Made by a program: the position numbers and the translations under genes. The notes beneath the pieces were generated by a model. That model was given only the letters and a program-made list of their open reading frames with translations, ran no database searches and was not told the origin of the DNA. Below, piece by piece: positions 1-11,340 of a DNA stretch of 64,000 nt. This DNA comes from Lepidostoma basale (lineage: Eukaryota; Arthropoda; Insecta; Trichoptera; Lepidostomatidae). The stretch's first letter is position 1; the number at the start of each line of letters is the position of its first letter. The stretch is from positions 496,001 to 560,000 of the forward strand of contig JAHDVF020000590.1 in the NCBI GenBank assembly GCA_022606425.2. The letters are read 5' to 3'.

Positions 1-45
1 CTGGTTTAAACAAAATTTCGTTTGTACATTAAATATTGTAAATTA

Positions 46-402
46 TACTAACTAACTAACTTGCCATCACGCCGTCTCCCCGGAGGGGTAGGCAGAAAGA
101 ATGGAACGCCACACTGTTCTGTCCTGACATGCTTCTCTCGCTTCCTCTACATTCATACATTTTGTCATGCATGCACGTAGATTTCTCCGACTCCTCACGT
201 GACCGACATTCAATATTTGATTGATTTGATCGTGCCACGTTTTCCTCGCCCTTCCTATATTTCTAGCTCTGTTCACGCCGTTTACATATACCTTCTTTAC
301 CATTCTGTCTTCACTCATTTTTTCCATGTGTCCAAACCATCTTAATGACCCTTTCCTTATTTTGTTCATAACACTTTCATTCGCACCACATTCACTTCTT
401 AT
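46..402 (-). mobile_element. Family A LINE 3' fragment with (TTAG)n tail
   Basis: This is the C-terminal end of a non-LTR retrotransposon polyprotein, read on the minus strand and starting with the tail repeat ACTAACTAAC (TTAG repeats on the element strand). The 100-codon frame at 67-369 holds SLRWFGHMEKM, RKTWHDQINQ, a histidine/cysteine-bearing stretch with RACMTKCMNVEEAREAC, and a terminal SAYPSGE. Other copies in this window show the same order of motifs. The copy is 5'-truncated, as is usual for target-primed insertion, and encodes no reverse transcriptase core. It is a dead fragment. The clade (RTE-like or related) is inferred from the tail type and the GHxxRM...GRPRK signature. Confidence 0.85.
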
Positions 403-1119
403 TTGTTATTGTTATCTCACCGTTTTTTTGTTATTGGTCGTATTATCTATGAAATCAAATATCATATTGATTTAAAAATATATACCATATATAGGTACTA
501 TAGTACTCGTATAATTGTCAATTCACTAATACTCGAATCTTCAAAAGGGCGTAGTGAAGATTTGTTCAACAAGTTGTTAAATATTTAAGTAGTATAATGA
601 GCAGAAACGATGTGACAGACGTGGTTGAAAGTTTAGCCCATATAATTGTTGGATATAGTTCCATGATATTCGATTATATCGGTAAGATTAAAGTAATTTT
701 GAATCGAATTTAATTAGGCATTTTAATTATTACATCAACCCTCTAGACACAAAATATTGGACTACATATATCCTTATTAAATAAACGAATATTCTTCACC
801 AACATTCCAATTCATGCATCTTCCAGTTCACGTATTAGAATTCTATAACGTTTTTTCTTTTTTAATTTTTTTAATTTGGCCAATCTCTCCAGGATCTCTG
901 ACATATGACCGATAAGATGTTTAAAAATATATATATCTAAAACATCTCATTTCTATCGCATTGATTACACTTTTATCGTACCAATGGCTACGTGCTTTTT
1001 TAGCTATAATTTCATCTTGGAATGACCTGTCCAGACGATCTTAGCAACCTCGCCGGCGATGTGATTACTTGTACGTCGCAAGTGTTGAAAAACTCAAAAG
1101 CTAACATGTGAAGTAAGTC
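403..1119. other. A+T-rich sequence, nothing recognised
   Basis: No gene, RNA or repeat seen. Short frames here lack any family motif. One copy of the recurrent 8-mer TACTCGTA lies at 504-511. Confidence 0.5.
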
Positions 1120-1340
1120 CCGATCATCTGACGTGCGGCTCGTCCTTACACGAGCATCGCGGCCAACAGCTGAGCGCGCGGCGCGGGTGTGTGTGTGTGT
1201 GTGCGCGCGTTATATAATACACCCCACAGCTGGCCGGCGCGCTGGTGGTGGTGTGCTCCTGATGTACTCGTATCTGGTGCCTGCGGACGGCGAGGCGGCC
1301 GCGGCAGCCCGGACTGGGAACATCAAACAATTATTATTCA
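1120..1340. promoter_or_regulatory. G+C-rich island with (GT)n, E-boxes and a TATA-like site
   Basis: A G+C- and CpG-rich block in otherwise A+T-rich DNA. It holds a (GT)n run at about 1187-1203, two CAGCTG E-box motifs (about 1168 and 1226) and TTATATAATA at about 1210. Both strands carry short open frames, but these are low-complexity (polyA/polyR) and look like by-products of composition. A regulatory role is inference. Confidence 0.25.
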
Positions 1341-1392
1341 TTCGATTTATTAACGCGTCTTAAGTTTTTTTATTACATTATCTCTATAATAC

Positions 1393-1845
1393 TAACAAAC
1401 TCACGAAAAGAAACTCACGCCGTCTCTCCGAAGGGGTAGGCAGAAAAAATGGACTGCCATACTTTTCTTTCCTGACGTATTTCTCTCGCTTCTTCAACAT
1501 TCATAAATCGTGTCATGCACGCGCGTCGATTTCTCTGACTCCTCACATGGCCGACATTCAATATTTGATTTATTTGATCGTGCCACGCTTTCTTCCGTCT
1601 TCCTGTATTAGTGGTTCTATTTACATCATTAACATATATTTTTTACCATTCTTTCTTCATTCATTCATTCCATATGTCCAAACCAACTTAATGATCCTTT
1701 CATTATTTTGTTCATAACACCATCATTCGCACCCGGATATTTTCTTTCGACACTATCATAAACAGAGTATCAACACATTTGTCTAAGATATCTCATTTCT
1801 GCTTCATTTATTCTAACTTTCATCCTTCTTTTGCCAGTTCCAATC
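1393..1845 (-). mobile_element. Family A LINE 3' fragment
   Basis: Minus-strand copy of the (TTAG)n-tailed LINE, with the tail itself eroded. The 3' end reads the SAYPSGE region, followed by the WHDQIN and GHMER blocks. It extends further upstream than most copies, to the element region translated elsewhere as AVEMRSLRRMCG (about 1740-1840). Frameshifts and stops interrupt the frame. At about 1845 it abuts a different minus-strand LINE tail. Confidence 0.8.
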
Positions 1846-2140
1846 TTCTTGCTATTGATCTACTTGGACTGTTCTCCAGAGGCTTGCTCCTCCTGTGAGG
1901 TAGAATCCTAATTGTCCTTCAATCTTTTAGGAGATCGTCCACTAGGCTGATATTGTAATGCAATACAGGAGATTCTGGTTTTGTCAATTCTTTAGAAGTG
2001 ACAGAAGTACTTCCTCCTTTGCTGTCTACTCCATCTAATAATATCATTCGTCTTACATATCTCTTTCATTCTGATGTTCCTCACACGATCTCTTGTGTCT
2101 TGCGTGCTATCATCCGTAGTGTCTTCATCTCGGAAGTCCT
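1846..2140 (-). mobile_element. Family F LINE C-terminal remnant
   Basis: On the minus strand this reads EMKTLRMIARKT near the far end, then a decayed stretch, then SGRSPKRLKDN. This is the order of the common LINE C-terminus ending in GRPRKRW-DN. The plus-strand copy at 18570-18840 has the same segments, including the region read as LHYxISLxxxLLKDxRT in another frame, which supports a shared family. Stops and frameshifts make it non-functional. Confidence 0.6.
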
Positions 2141-2334
2141 CGGAACTTGTTTGGTGTTGACTACGTGTACCCTTACTTCACCAAGGTTAGCAGCCTACAC
2201 GCCATGAAAACAAATACAAGTTTTCAGTACGGAGAAGAAAGCCGAATACAATGGGCTACTCTGGAAGCCGACCGAAACACGAAGCCAGCTACGGGTGCGA
2301 AAAAAGATGAAAAATCAGGTTGTCTGTTGGAATA

Positions 2335-2403
2335 TTCTTGAATTATACGTAAAGCTTTATGATCGCCAATGTTGGGGGGACCCGGCAGGGCACTTGAAGA
2401 ACA
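2335..2403 (+). mobile_element. Family C LINE extreme 3' end
   Basis: The stretch ending in GGGACCCGGCAGGGCACTTG followed by AAGAA matches, base for base over most of its length, the last bases of the longer LINE copy at 17447-17910. That copy ends in the same words before its (GAA)n tail. Only the final ~60 bp of the element are present. Confidence 0.65.
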
Positions 2404-2574
2404 AGATACGTTAAACCTTACATAAAAAACAATTTTATACAGCTGACATGTGTTGATAGGCAAAAGCTCAGAGATTTATAATATGTAGATACATTCCTAC
2501 CTACGACCGTTGTTAACGTGTTTCGTAATATTATATATATATTTTCATGACATATATGTTTCCAATGCAGCCCT

Positions 2575-2700
2575 GATATCAGCTGTGGGAGTGCTCCACG
2601 CACACACACGCACACTGCGGCCAGCAGACAGACCCGCACACACGCACACAGGCGCAGCCTCTCATTAACTATAAAATACGCTCGCAGCAGCTGTAATACG
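2575..2700. promoter_or_regulatory. G+C-rich (CA)-rich block with CAGCTG motifs
   Basis: Interrupted CA/CACG repeats run from about 2600 to 2650, flanked by CAGCTG at about 2581 and 2688, with TATAAAATA at about 2670. No coding signal. It resembles the 1120-1340 block in composition and motifs. Function is inference. Confidence 0.2.
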
Positions 2701-3130
2701 TTTATCCGAGGGTGTTTATACTTTAAAAGTCATTTGAATACCTCCAGTGCGGAGTGCGGAGTGTCCCGCTGCCCGGAGGACCCGTGAAATAATTACGCAA
2801 TGAAACACCTCCGCGCATACTGATTGATGATCCAGCGAGATGCTTCCTTCTCGTAGTCTATTGCTTTCCACACAGTACCTTCTATTTAGATGCGAATATA
2901 AACATACGCATGTCTTAAAACACGTAGATTTATAGCCAGCGAAAATATAATAGATGAATAATGAAACTGTAAACTCTAGATACTTGTTTGGTTATATGCT
3001 TCTCTTTCATACCTTTGGTACATAAATTATCCGACAGATTTTACATCTTAGCTGAAATACCCAAATTAAAACCAAATTTGTTCATTTGTTTTATGATTTT
3101 TATATACGATCGCGAATATCAGCAGCAGCG
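2701..3130. other. No recognised feature
   Basis: Mixed-composition sequence with a duplicated GCGGAGTGCGGAGTG word at about 2751-2764. No gene or mobile element recognised. Confidence 0.4.
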
Positions 3131-3135
3131 TTAAT

Positions 3136-3226
3136 TTTTAGATTTAAAACACGTCTCAATGCGCCTTTGAGGTGATCTTGAAAACGGGCCTGTAAAATTT
3201 ACCATATTATTATAATTACCTCTAGA
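3136..3226 (+). mobile_element. Family B (CR1/L2-like) LINE 3' end
   Basis: Starts with TTTAAAACACGTCT, then the paired GCGCC...GGGC words of the 3' terminus, ending in a short A/T repeat. It matches the 3' end of the better copy at 22440-22870. Only the 3' untranslated end is present. Confidence 0.65.
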
Positions 3227-4125
3227 AACCAACAATGGTCAAATATTTGACATTGTTCTCATAGTACTTTTCGTAATTGAGTTTGATCAATATAGTATAA
3301 TAGCCATTATGATACATATCCTGCCTAGTGTGATGAAGATTGCTTATTAAATTTATAACAACTTCATTAATTTGAGTAGTTATCAAATACATTATAAATA
3401 AATTATTATGTTACTTAATTAAATGCCGAAAATCATTCTCCATAGATGGCGTTAGTGGGTCGGTTGTATAGGTTAATCTTGAAAAATTCACAAGTGCAAC
3501 CAAATCTACATAGATGGCTGACTGAAACTGACACGTGAAGATAGATATGGATTTTGAAGTACGAGTATATATACATCTTCCAAAAATTTGTCATGCATGA
3601 TCATAATACCAAAGGTGGAATGGGGAATGTTGTAATTACATAAAGCGTGCGCTTAACCCAACCAATGACAGGTCATAAGTCCTGTAAACACCTTGATCAT
3701 CCATGTTCAGTTTCCAGTTTGCGTCTTCGTCTCTATTGAGATACAACTAAAAAAATGTTACTTAATGTTGGAATAACGCATATTGCTATAACGCATTTTT
3801 GTAAACCACATCGTTCACTTATAAGCTCATTTTTACTGTTTTCCACATATTTTATGTGTATCAAAATAATCTCAGTGCTTTTACGGTGTTAAAAATACTT
3901 ATGATCAGATTTTTTTTCTTCTTTTGCGGATCATTATTCAAAACATTCGTATTCGTATAAGATCTCATCTCTACCGTTTTGTCTGCTTTCATCCATCTTT
4001 GGCAGTAGCGTGCTTATTTCAAATATTAAAGATTTGGTATTGGCTTTTACGAATTTATTATAAATCAAATGTTTATTAATGATCACAGCGTGTAATTCAA
4101 TTGTCCGTGAGTTTGAAAGTAAGTT
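3227..4125. other. A+T-rich sequence, nothing recognised
   Basis: No gene, RNA or repeat that I can name. A TACGAGTA 8-mer lies at 3560-3567. Confidence 0.4.
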
Positions 4126-4127
4126 CA

Positions 4128-4290
4128 GAAAAAAAATACCTACTCTTAACTTTAGAAAGTATCTTGTCTTCCTAAAGCTAAACCATCTCTCATGCGTTCC
4201 TGATTCTTAACCCTTTCTCAAATATATGCCAAACTGTTATGTTTGTAATATCTTTTGAGTGAATAAATAAACTGATAAACTGATACATTA
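4128..4290 (+). mobile_element. Jockey-like LINE 3' UTR fragment
   Basis: The words CTAAA...CCATCTCTCATGCGTTCCTG, then TTTTGAGT and AATAAACTGATAAACTGATA, match the 3' untranslated end that follows the Jockey-like frame at 20610-21235. The target-proximal GATTTGATTTG-type tail is visible in both. No coding part remains. Confidence 0.7.
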
Positions 4291-5175
4291 AAACATTTCG
4301 AACTCTGGAATTGAACATGCGTAGATTAATCTAACAAACTTGCACATATTAAATATGTAATATGACTACATATGAATGCGATTTAATTATATCAATTCAA
4401 CTTAAACGAAACGTTTGCTTCATAACTCGCAGTGTATTTCGACCAATACTCGTATAACTCAACTCGCGTCGTTATGCATTTGTTATTCTTAGGTATCTGC
4501 GTAGCCCAACAGTGACAGCCAGGCTCGTGGAGATGTGCATGTATATTTATTGAAATAATTAGGGCCGGATAAACGCTGTTGGGGTGTGTCGGAAAGCCCA
4601 AACCGCCAGCAATAAAAAAGTAAGTTTATGAGTTGCGTTCTACTACGGGAATCGTCATTTTTTATCGTAGTTCCTTTCATTTCTGTCCCAAGGACGAGCG
4701 CGAGATACAATGAGGAGCCTTTCGACTCCACTCGGGGAGGTGCGATTAGAGAATCAGCTGATTGTCTGGGCTCGGGCTCGGCAGCACTGGCTCTAGCTCT
4801 CGGCCGAGTCTCCGCGGTTCGGTTCCTCTGCCATCTGGCCTGTGGCGATGGCGGTGTGCTCTCTCAATACTATTTCACACGCTTAAAAGTGACGGTTGAC
4901 CTTTTCACTTTCCTTAAGTATAAAGATTATATTTAAAGGACACATTATTCCGATTATTGTCTTTTCTTTAATAAACAAGAATATTTATTCAGTACCCTTC
5001 TTTTGAGTCATGCGTTTTTATCTGTGATTATGACTAATGAATAATGTTTACTTTTGTGTATTAATTTATGTACCAACAATAAAAAAATGGCTATTATTCA
5101 TGCAACTGTTACATTATTAAACATTATTTTATTCAGCGATTAGAGCAGTACACATATTGTATTTAGTGAGTAGCG
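4291..5175. other. Unique sequence with a G+C-rich island at about 4680-4870
   Basis: No element recognised. The island carries CAGCTG at about 4756 and CpG-rich words. A 102-codon frame at 4628-4936 covers it, but its alternating Leu/Ala/Arg composition resembles G+C-rich non-coding DNA rather than a domain. A regulatory role is possible but not shown. Confidence 0.3.
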
Positions 5176-5179
5176 GTCT

Positions 5180-5320
5180 TATAATGATGATGATGATGAT
5201 AATAATAATAATAATAATAATAATATGCTAACTTTTAAAGCGCCGTTTTTGTGATGTAATCACCTCAAGGGCGCATTAAGACGTGTTTTAAATCTAAAAA
5301 TCTAAATGTGACCGCATGTG
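5180..5320 (-). mobile_element. Family B LINE 3' end with (ATT)n tail
   Basis: Reading the minus strand: AAACACGTCTTAATGCGCCC, then GGCGC, then a long AAT/ATT-type tail (plus-strand GATGAT then AATAAT, about 5184-5225). Same 3' end as the 22440-22870 copy. Only the 3' UTR remains. Confidence 0.8.
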
Positions 5321-7826
5321 ACGATAATTCGCATATAGTCATTAAAGGGCATTGTAACTTATGAATGCAATAACTAATGTATGAAATACATTTATTTATT
5401 ATATGTTAATAATTAAAACATAAAGAAATCAATAATTGTATGAACTTTTATCTAATTCAATTATGTTGCACAGCTGAGAGGAGTGTGGGTACTCTAGGAC
5501 TGTTAGATATAGGTAAGTCTCGTTTTAGAAGCAGCTGTTGGATATAATAGGCTCGTGGGTCTAAAACCTGTTGTGTAACCTTGGAAGATAGGGACCCAGA
5601 TAGGTACTGATGGATTTTTTGTTGGGCCGAACTCCGCCGAGCAAACATGTAAACATCAGGCAAACAATGTCAGAGCCCTAATAAAAAATTCTAACCAGTA
5701 ACGTTTAAAGTTACACGAATTCTTCGTGGCTCGATTAGATACAAATTTTGATTTTCGACAAATTGGTGCTGAAATGTAAATCCTGACTTGGCCAAATTTA
5801 TTATAAGTCGCGAAAAATATATAGTTTTACACCCAGATGATTATTGCAAACGTGTGTGGTTTTTCCATAAATTTTAATTACACGATCTTTTGAAGATAAC
5901 CATAATAGATGTAGACATTTTAATTTTTTTAATAATACTCTGCTTTCACCTCCAAAACACAACTATATTTAAGCTATTCATCGTAAGACCAATTGTGATT
6001 TTATTTACAGTTTGTTATATATAATACATATTTAGTTACTACCTATACGTTTTTTAGTGTACACAAGACAGGGAAATTAGAATATTAAAATCAATCAATT
6101 TCCCAAAATAATTTACATTCGAATGATCCATTATGTATAATAGGACAATAGAGCTTCTTTTCATTTTCGTTTCATTTCATTTTTTTATTTCAATCATTCA
6201 GAAAAATTTTAGCTGTACAAACAATCGAAGTGTTGGTAAACTTTTAAAATAGCATTTCACAAGTGTAAAATAGCGGTACATTGGTTTAAGTGCTTGCTTC
6301 CTTTTAGATAGAGGGTTCAATTCCGGAGACAAAAAAATTGTTTTAAATATTATCTCATGTGTTCCAAGGATGCGATAACTTACAGATCACGTGTGTAAAA
6401 CAAAACAAAGTTGTTTCTTTGCTTTAGTGGTCTAAGTTGCTTTAGTAAGGTGTGTAGGTACGTGTTGAAAATCAAAATTCCGATACTTAATATCGGTATT
6501 GGGTGTAGATGGCATCAGAGATTAGAAGACCGTATCGGATATTTTTAAACGTGGCGAGACTTATACCTTTCCGAATAACGTCAGGGGTGGATTCTCTCGT
6601 AGCTCAGTTAGCCGGAGATCCACCAACTAACTGCCACACGAACCTTGGTATGTAGTTAAGATTACATTCCTACATGTATCGTGCATGAAGTGTGTATGTG
6701 CATCGAGTTACCAAGATGAAGGATATCTTTTTTATTCGAAGATGATTCTTGTGTATAATATGAGATACGAGATCACGGGAGATTAAAAAATATGTTTTTA
6801 TTTATACACTAATTTAAAAAAAGAATGTTGAGAGATTCCTGGATACGTCTAGTGAGCGATGTAAACTGCTGAGAAGGTTAACATAAAAGGAGAATTATAT
6901 CTTACAATTACAAGGCAGAATCTTTCATTTTTTGTGTCGCGTTGAGACGAGCAGATTGTTATCGAAGATGCTCGCAGAAAAAAAAACGTTTTTTGAAATC
7001 TTGGTCTGATTTAGAGTTTTTTAATGAAAGTCTCCGTTTAATAACAGTACAATAATATCCTCCAGGCAACTCCACAACGACGACCAACCTTCAAAAGAAC
7101 GAGAATGCGTACTTGGCCCAACATTTCCTGCGTTACACACACGGTAAAGGCTCCCAGCAGTTTATTATTAATAACAGAAACACGAGTACTTTGCATAGTG
7201 TGCGTATTTGTTGTTGTGTTATGAATGATTAAAGTTATTTTTGTATTCTCGATTATTTATAAATGTAATAAATAACGTAAAATCGTTTTTAATCCGTAAA
7301 CAGGTACCTACACAGCGCACGCCACTCAAGGTTTATCTCCTAAAGGGCACGGCCTTGGCGGAGACGTATTTAAAAATTGATTCAACGACTATAATTTAAA
7401 AATTATACAACCTAGTGAAATATTATCAAACTGCTCTCTGTATTATCAGAACAGCGATGAACGAATTGACTCCACTCGCTTTCGTTGATTACATTATAGT
7501 GTACTTAAGTATAATAGAATATTTTAAAATCACAAATTGGGATGAATACTTAAATCAAATTATGTTGATTTTCAACATGATGTAATAACACACCATTAAC
7601 GAAGTATACCTTGAAGTTAACCGGTGTTTTTAGTTTCAAGTAAAAATAAGACAAATATTTAAATTTGATTTAATAATGTTGGAACAAAGATATAAGATAA
7701 ATAGTATCATCAAATCGTCAGAATTAAATAATGTTGGGAAGTGAGGAGAGAATGTCAAACTAGTTTCAGTTATTACTTCTATATTCGCCATACTTTGTGT
7801 TGTAATTGCTTTATTTCTCTTTCTAT
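5321..7826. other. A+T-rich sequence without recognised genes
   Basis: Nothing I can assign. At about 6593-6611 the word CGTAGCTCAGTTAGC resembles a tRNA A-box, and GGTTCAATTCC at about 6305 resembles a B-box. They are about 300 bp apart and in the wrong order for one tRNA gene, so neither supports an RNA gene. A small inverted repeat, CCGATACTTAATATCGG, lies at about 6481. Confidence 0.35.
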
Positions 7827-8100
7827 TTTTTATACACTTTGTTTATACAACACTTACATTAAAAACATTAAAATTACATAGACATGTTTCGGACAACCAA
7901 TCCTTCTTCAGTGATACATATTATTAAGATACATACAGATTTAAAATATTATAAAATTGTTTACATGATCTGACATTTTAAATCTGCATGTATCTTTATA
8001 ATATGTATCACTTAAGAAGTACTGGTTGTCCGAAACATGTCTACCTATGTAATTTTACTTTTTTTAATGCAAGTGTTGTATAAACAAAGTGTATAAAATT
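7827..8100. mobile_element. Foldback element with head-to-head hammerhead-like cores
   Basis: Two arms of about 110-130 bp are inverted copies: TATACACTTTGTTTATACAA at the left, its complement at the right. Each carries GAAACATGTC oriented outward. The left arm, read on the minus strand, has CUGAAGA (7911 to 7905), one extra A, a short helix II (GGA...UCC), GAAAC (7890 to 7886), AU, GUC (7883 to 7881). These are all required hammerhead core residues. In the right arm the core has decayed to CUUAAGA. A clear helix I is not evident. It is non-coding and probably non-autonomous. Confidence 0.65.
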
Positions 8101-8998
8101 TGTTAAATTTTAAGCTTAATAACAGTTTGTGGGAAGCCTTGTTTTGTGTGAGTGCCATTATCAAAGCTACACAGTATGCTTAAATGTTAGTTACAAGAAA
8201 AAAACATTTGTAAATGCCTTAGCAAAGTGGAACATGTTTTACTCCTATAAAATTTACTCGTATAATAAAATCGATGTTAAATATTGAATATGGAGTTTCA
8301 CACAATGTTTTAAGAACCAATAAAAATGTTTGTTCTTGTTTTATTTTAATATTGAATGTGCCCTTTTGTATAAAATGAAGATATAATACCGTTTAAATGC
8401 CTTGTTCCGCTTCTGCGTGGCCTAGAATATTCGTAGATGAAATTTCTAAGGACGAGGAGTAAATGTCCAAGATGGATGAATAGATAGATGGATGAAAAAT
8501 GGTCCGGCTAGATAGTAGGGCCGCTGCCGATACAAAGGCCGGAATGTATCGGGCAAAAAAAGGATTGACTATTATTAAAACGATCCGAGGAATCCCTCGC
8601 GTGGAAAAGGAATAAAAATTTAATGCACATAGCTCAGACGTGATGTAATCCATCAACAGAGCTCCCACCTTTATCTGTGCTAACTTCTCCGTTCTCTCTT
8701 CATCTTGGATTACTATTGCGTGCACATTTAATACGCTTAAAACATACGAAATATCCTTTTAAAAATACGAAACCTTTCTATTTAAGATAGTGTTCTTATC
8801 CCGCACAGGAGCCGGCAAATAAGTAGGAGAGTACAATAAATGAGTTAGAAATATAAAATCTCGTAAATATTCGTACATAAGACAAAATATCAAACTCCTG
8901 TTGCTGATATTGCAAGGAAAACAATTGTGTCCAACGAGGACTTAGATACTTTAGGCGCGCATAAAACAAATAAATTGTCATTGAAATAGCACTTTTTT
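8101..8998. other. Spacer with a LINE 3'-end word near 8284
   Basis: At about 8284-8335, TTGAATATGGAGTTTCACA followed by an AAGAACCAATAA-like run matches the 3' flank of the foldback elements and of the LINE at 13005-13545 (plus orientation). The rest, including a 110-codon minus frame at 8393-8725, shows no recognised motif. Confidence 0.4.
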
Positions 8999-8999
8999 T

Positions 9000-9110
9000 A
9001 ATCTTCCACTCATGCCTTGAAGATCATGGCCTTCGCTATCTGAAAATCTCCTCTTAAAGAATAAAGTTTAAGAGAGCTCCCATAATCTCCATAAGTGTTC
9101 TGATTTCGAA
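9000..9110 (-). mobile_element. Family B LINE remnant
   Basis: The stretch around 9045-9085, with CTCTTAAAGAATAAAGTTT then AAGAGAGCTCC, matches the C-terminal coding part of the copy at 44583-44930 (read there as the LLKLVFLREAF region). It is heavily mutated and no frame survives. Confidence 0.45.
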
Positions 9111-9181
9111 TGTGATAGGTTTGTCCCCTGATGCCAAAAGCAAGTTCATTGAAATTTGAAAGATCTACTAAAGATCCAAAT

Positions 9182-9235
9182 TGGGATACTCGTTAATGAG
9201 GATACCTTGCAAATGGGGATACTCGTTAATGAGGG
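9182..9235. repeat. Two-copy short direct repeat
   Basis: GGGATACTCGTTAATGAGG occurs twice, 32 bp apart (from 9183 and from about 9215). A local duplication of no known role. Confidence 0.7.
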
Positions 9236-9685
9236 CTTCCAGAACGTTTGCAACTCGTGCAGTTCATTTAATTGCCGTGATTAAGTTCTTCCACATTACC
9301 ATGTATAGCTGTCTTGCAGCCACAATGATCTGGTTCCTTGCGGCATCGTCATTTAAATTCTTTGTTATTTATTGGTAAAATAATCGTGAGCAATTTACGA
9401 GAGGAACCAGCTCTCACTGTAATCGTTAAAAGGATTTGCTTTATACGGAACGTACCTGTCAATTTCTCCTAAGAATGATGTTCCAGCGCAAGTAGCAAGA
9501 CTGGGTATCATTCTCTAGAAGTTAGTCTAGAGTCGGGTGATTTTTGCTCCTCATTAAGGATTGGATTTGAGCCGTATAACATCATTCGTTTGATAATAGT
9601 ATTGTAGATTTGGACTTCTAATTCAAGTTTTGTAAACTATAATCATGAATAATTTTGTATGCTTACTGTGTGTAGACTGGAAACT
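9236..9685. other. No recognised feature
   Basis: No family motif found. It may hold further decayed family B sequence, but I cannot align it by eye. Confidence 0.3.
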
Positions 9686-9687
9686 GT

Positions 9688-9965
9688 GTTATACACAGCC
9701 AATACTATACACAAGCTGAAATGGGCACAACGGGCTATGGAGAGACTAATGCTTGACATAAGCCTGAGGGACAAAATACTGAATACCGAAATCAGTCGCT
9801 AAACAGGGAATCGATAAATGAATACCCAGATTCTTGACATGAAGACCATGGGAAGAAAAATAAAGCATCGTCGACCTCAAAAACATGGGCTTACGATATA
9901 ATTCCATTCGAGGGAAGAAGAAAGATTTGAAGAAACTGACTGAGAATTATAAATATGCTAGTATA
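9688..9965 (+). mobile_element. Family D-type LINE C-terminal remnant
   Basis: One frame reads KLKWAQRAMERLMLDISLRD, then KILNTEIS. This matches the AQSAMERAMLGITLRDRLRNELIR segment of the minus-strand copy at 30535-30910. Downstream words are decayed, with frameshifts. It is an inactive fragment of a non-LTR retrotransposon ORF2. Confidence 0.7.
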
Positions 9966-10079
9966 ACATGTAAGTCGTTACAGAGAGTGTTCGAATAAGG
10001 GCACAGTGAATGAACACAATAATGTAAATGATAAAGAAGTTAGTAAAAAGCGTTTGGGCGACTTCCCCCAATCTCTCAG

Positions 10080-10260
10080 CCGCAACGATCCATCATCCAC
10101 AGCACAACCTCAGCCAACCTCACCTCGGCTGGAGTAGTTTGGCGATGATTGGGTCACGCAATTCATCGCATCCGGGCGCGGAGCAGCCAGTGCGTAGATA
10201 ATGATAGCGCGGCCCGCGGCGGGGGGCAGGGGGCGGCGCGGCGCGGGGTCGTATAATTAT
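10080..10260. promoter_or_regulatory. CpG-rich island
   Basis: One of the most G+C-rich segments of the window (about 10165-10250, with repeated GGCGCGGCGCGG words), flanked by ordinary A+T-rich DNA. No coding signal and no match to the repeat families here. A promoter or enhancer is inference; it could equally be an unrecognised repeat. Confidence 0.25.
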
Positions 10261-10860
10261 GCAGTATTTCACCACAATAATCGTTCTATAAATTGATATG
10301 TATCTATTCAAATTCGGAAATTTGAAGAGCAGAGTGCAAATATCCTGCCGCACGATACAATCACAGCGGACTGTAACGTTTGTACTCGTACTTCGCGAGC
10401 AACTCGGGATATCGTTTAACTTCGTGCGGCATACAAATCTTAAGTTTTGGACAAGAATTGTCATAATCTTGTTATCTGATTGAATAATGGGTATTGTTAA
10501 TTAATAAACTTATGGATATTTTACTTAGTGATTTTCGTATGTTCCACCTTTAATAACCTGTTCCCAGGTTACCATAATAAAATATATAAAAGAAACAGAT
10601 TTAGTTATTTGAAATTTCATGATAGAACCAAAAGATGGCAGCGGGCTGCCGAAATCTGCGGGAGGCACAAACATCAGTGGATTTTAACTAAATATACCTA
10701 CATTTAATAAGTTTTTTATTTTTATTTTCATTATTGAAAAGAAACAAGAAAAGCTTAACTCGTATTATTTTTAAATGCATTGTCTTATATACTTCACCAT
10801 CACACTTTTAAATTGATAAGTTTGTACTATTTTAACCATTTTATAACCCAACTTACATTC
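10261..10860. other. No recognised feature
   Basis: Short frames of 61-114 codons overlap here on both strands without recognisable motifs. One TACTCGTA at 10383-10390. Confidence 0.3.
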
Positions 10861-10864
10861 TTTT

Positions 10865-10930
10865 TCTTCTTCTTCAACCTTCTTCCCTCCGCTGCTGGAT
10901 ATAGGCTAATTCCAATTATCTCCACTCATC
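10865..10930 (-). mobile_element. Short LINE 3' end remnant
   Basis: A CTTCTTCTTC run followed by CCGCTGCTGGATATAGGCTA. This is the minus-strand form of the short-repeat tail plus GCCTA...CAGCAG terminus seen in the family D tails at 30535-30600 and 34175-34230. Confidence 0.4.
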
Positions 10931-10937
10931 TAAGGAG

Positions 10938-11340
10938 AAAAGTAGAATAAGTGCAGTAGAAATGAGCGTGCAAATATAGGAAGTGAATGCGATGCGAATG
11001 AAAGTGTTATGAACAAAATAATGAAAGGGTCGTTAAGATGGTTTGGACATATAGAGAGAATGAGTGAAGACAGAATTGTGAAGAAAGTATATGTAAACGA
11101 CATGAACGGAGTTAGAAATAGAGGAAGGCCGAGGAAAACTTGGCACGATCAAATCAATAAAATATTCAATATCGGTCACGTGAGGAGTCGGTAAAACAAC
11201 GTGCGTGCATGACACGATGTATGAATGTAGAGGAATCGAGAGATTCGTGCCAGGAGAAACCAGTGTGGCAGTCAATTCTTTCTGCCTATCCCTCCGGGGA
11301 GCCTCCGGGGAGACGGCGTGATGGTTAGTTAGTTAGTTTT
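10938..11340 (+). mobile_element. Family A LINE 3' fragment with (TTAG)n tail
   Basis: Reads SLRWFGHIERM, GRPRKTWHDQIN and the C-terminal block, ending GACGGCGTGATGGTTAGTTAGTT. The frame at 11009-11194 stops at a mutated codon just after HVRSR. A 10-bp word (CCTCCGGGGA) is duplicated at 11291-11310 near the 3' end. It is 5'-truncated and non-functional. Confidence 0.9.

Noticed and set aside
46..66. (TTAG)n / (CTAA)n tracts as telomeric repeats
   Set aside because: Each tract abuts a LINE 3' end with the same codons, so it is the element tail; the unit is TTAG, not the insect telomere TTAGG.
67..238. Two overlapping minus-strand frames at the start of the window
   Set aside because: Both lie on one family A LINE fragment; the shorter is a shadow frame without the conserved motifs.
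4628..4936. 102-codon frame
   Set aside because: Low-complexity Leu/Ala/Arg sequence over a G+C-rich patch, no motif, no matching frame elsewhere.
5184..5225. ATG/AAT trinucleotide tract as an independent microsatellite
   Set aside because: It is the 3' tail of a minus-strand family B LINE.
6305..6611. tRNA-like B-box and A-box words
   Set aside because: Wrong order and about 300 bp apart; no cloverleaf.
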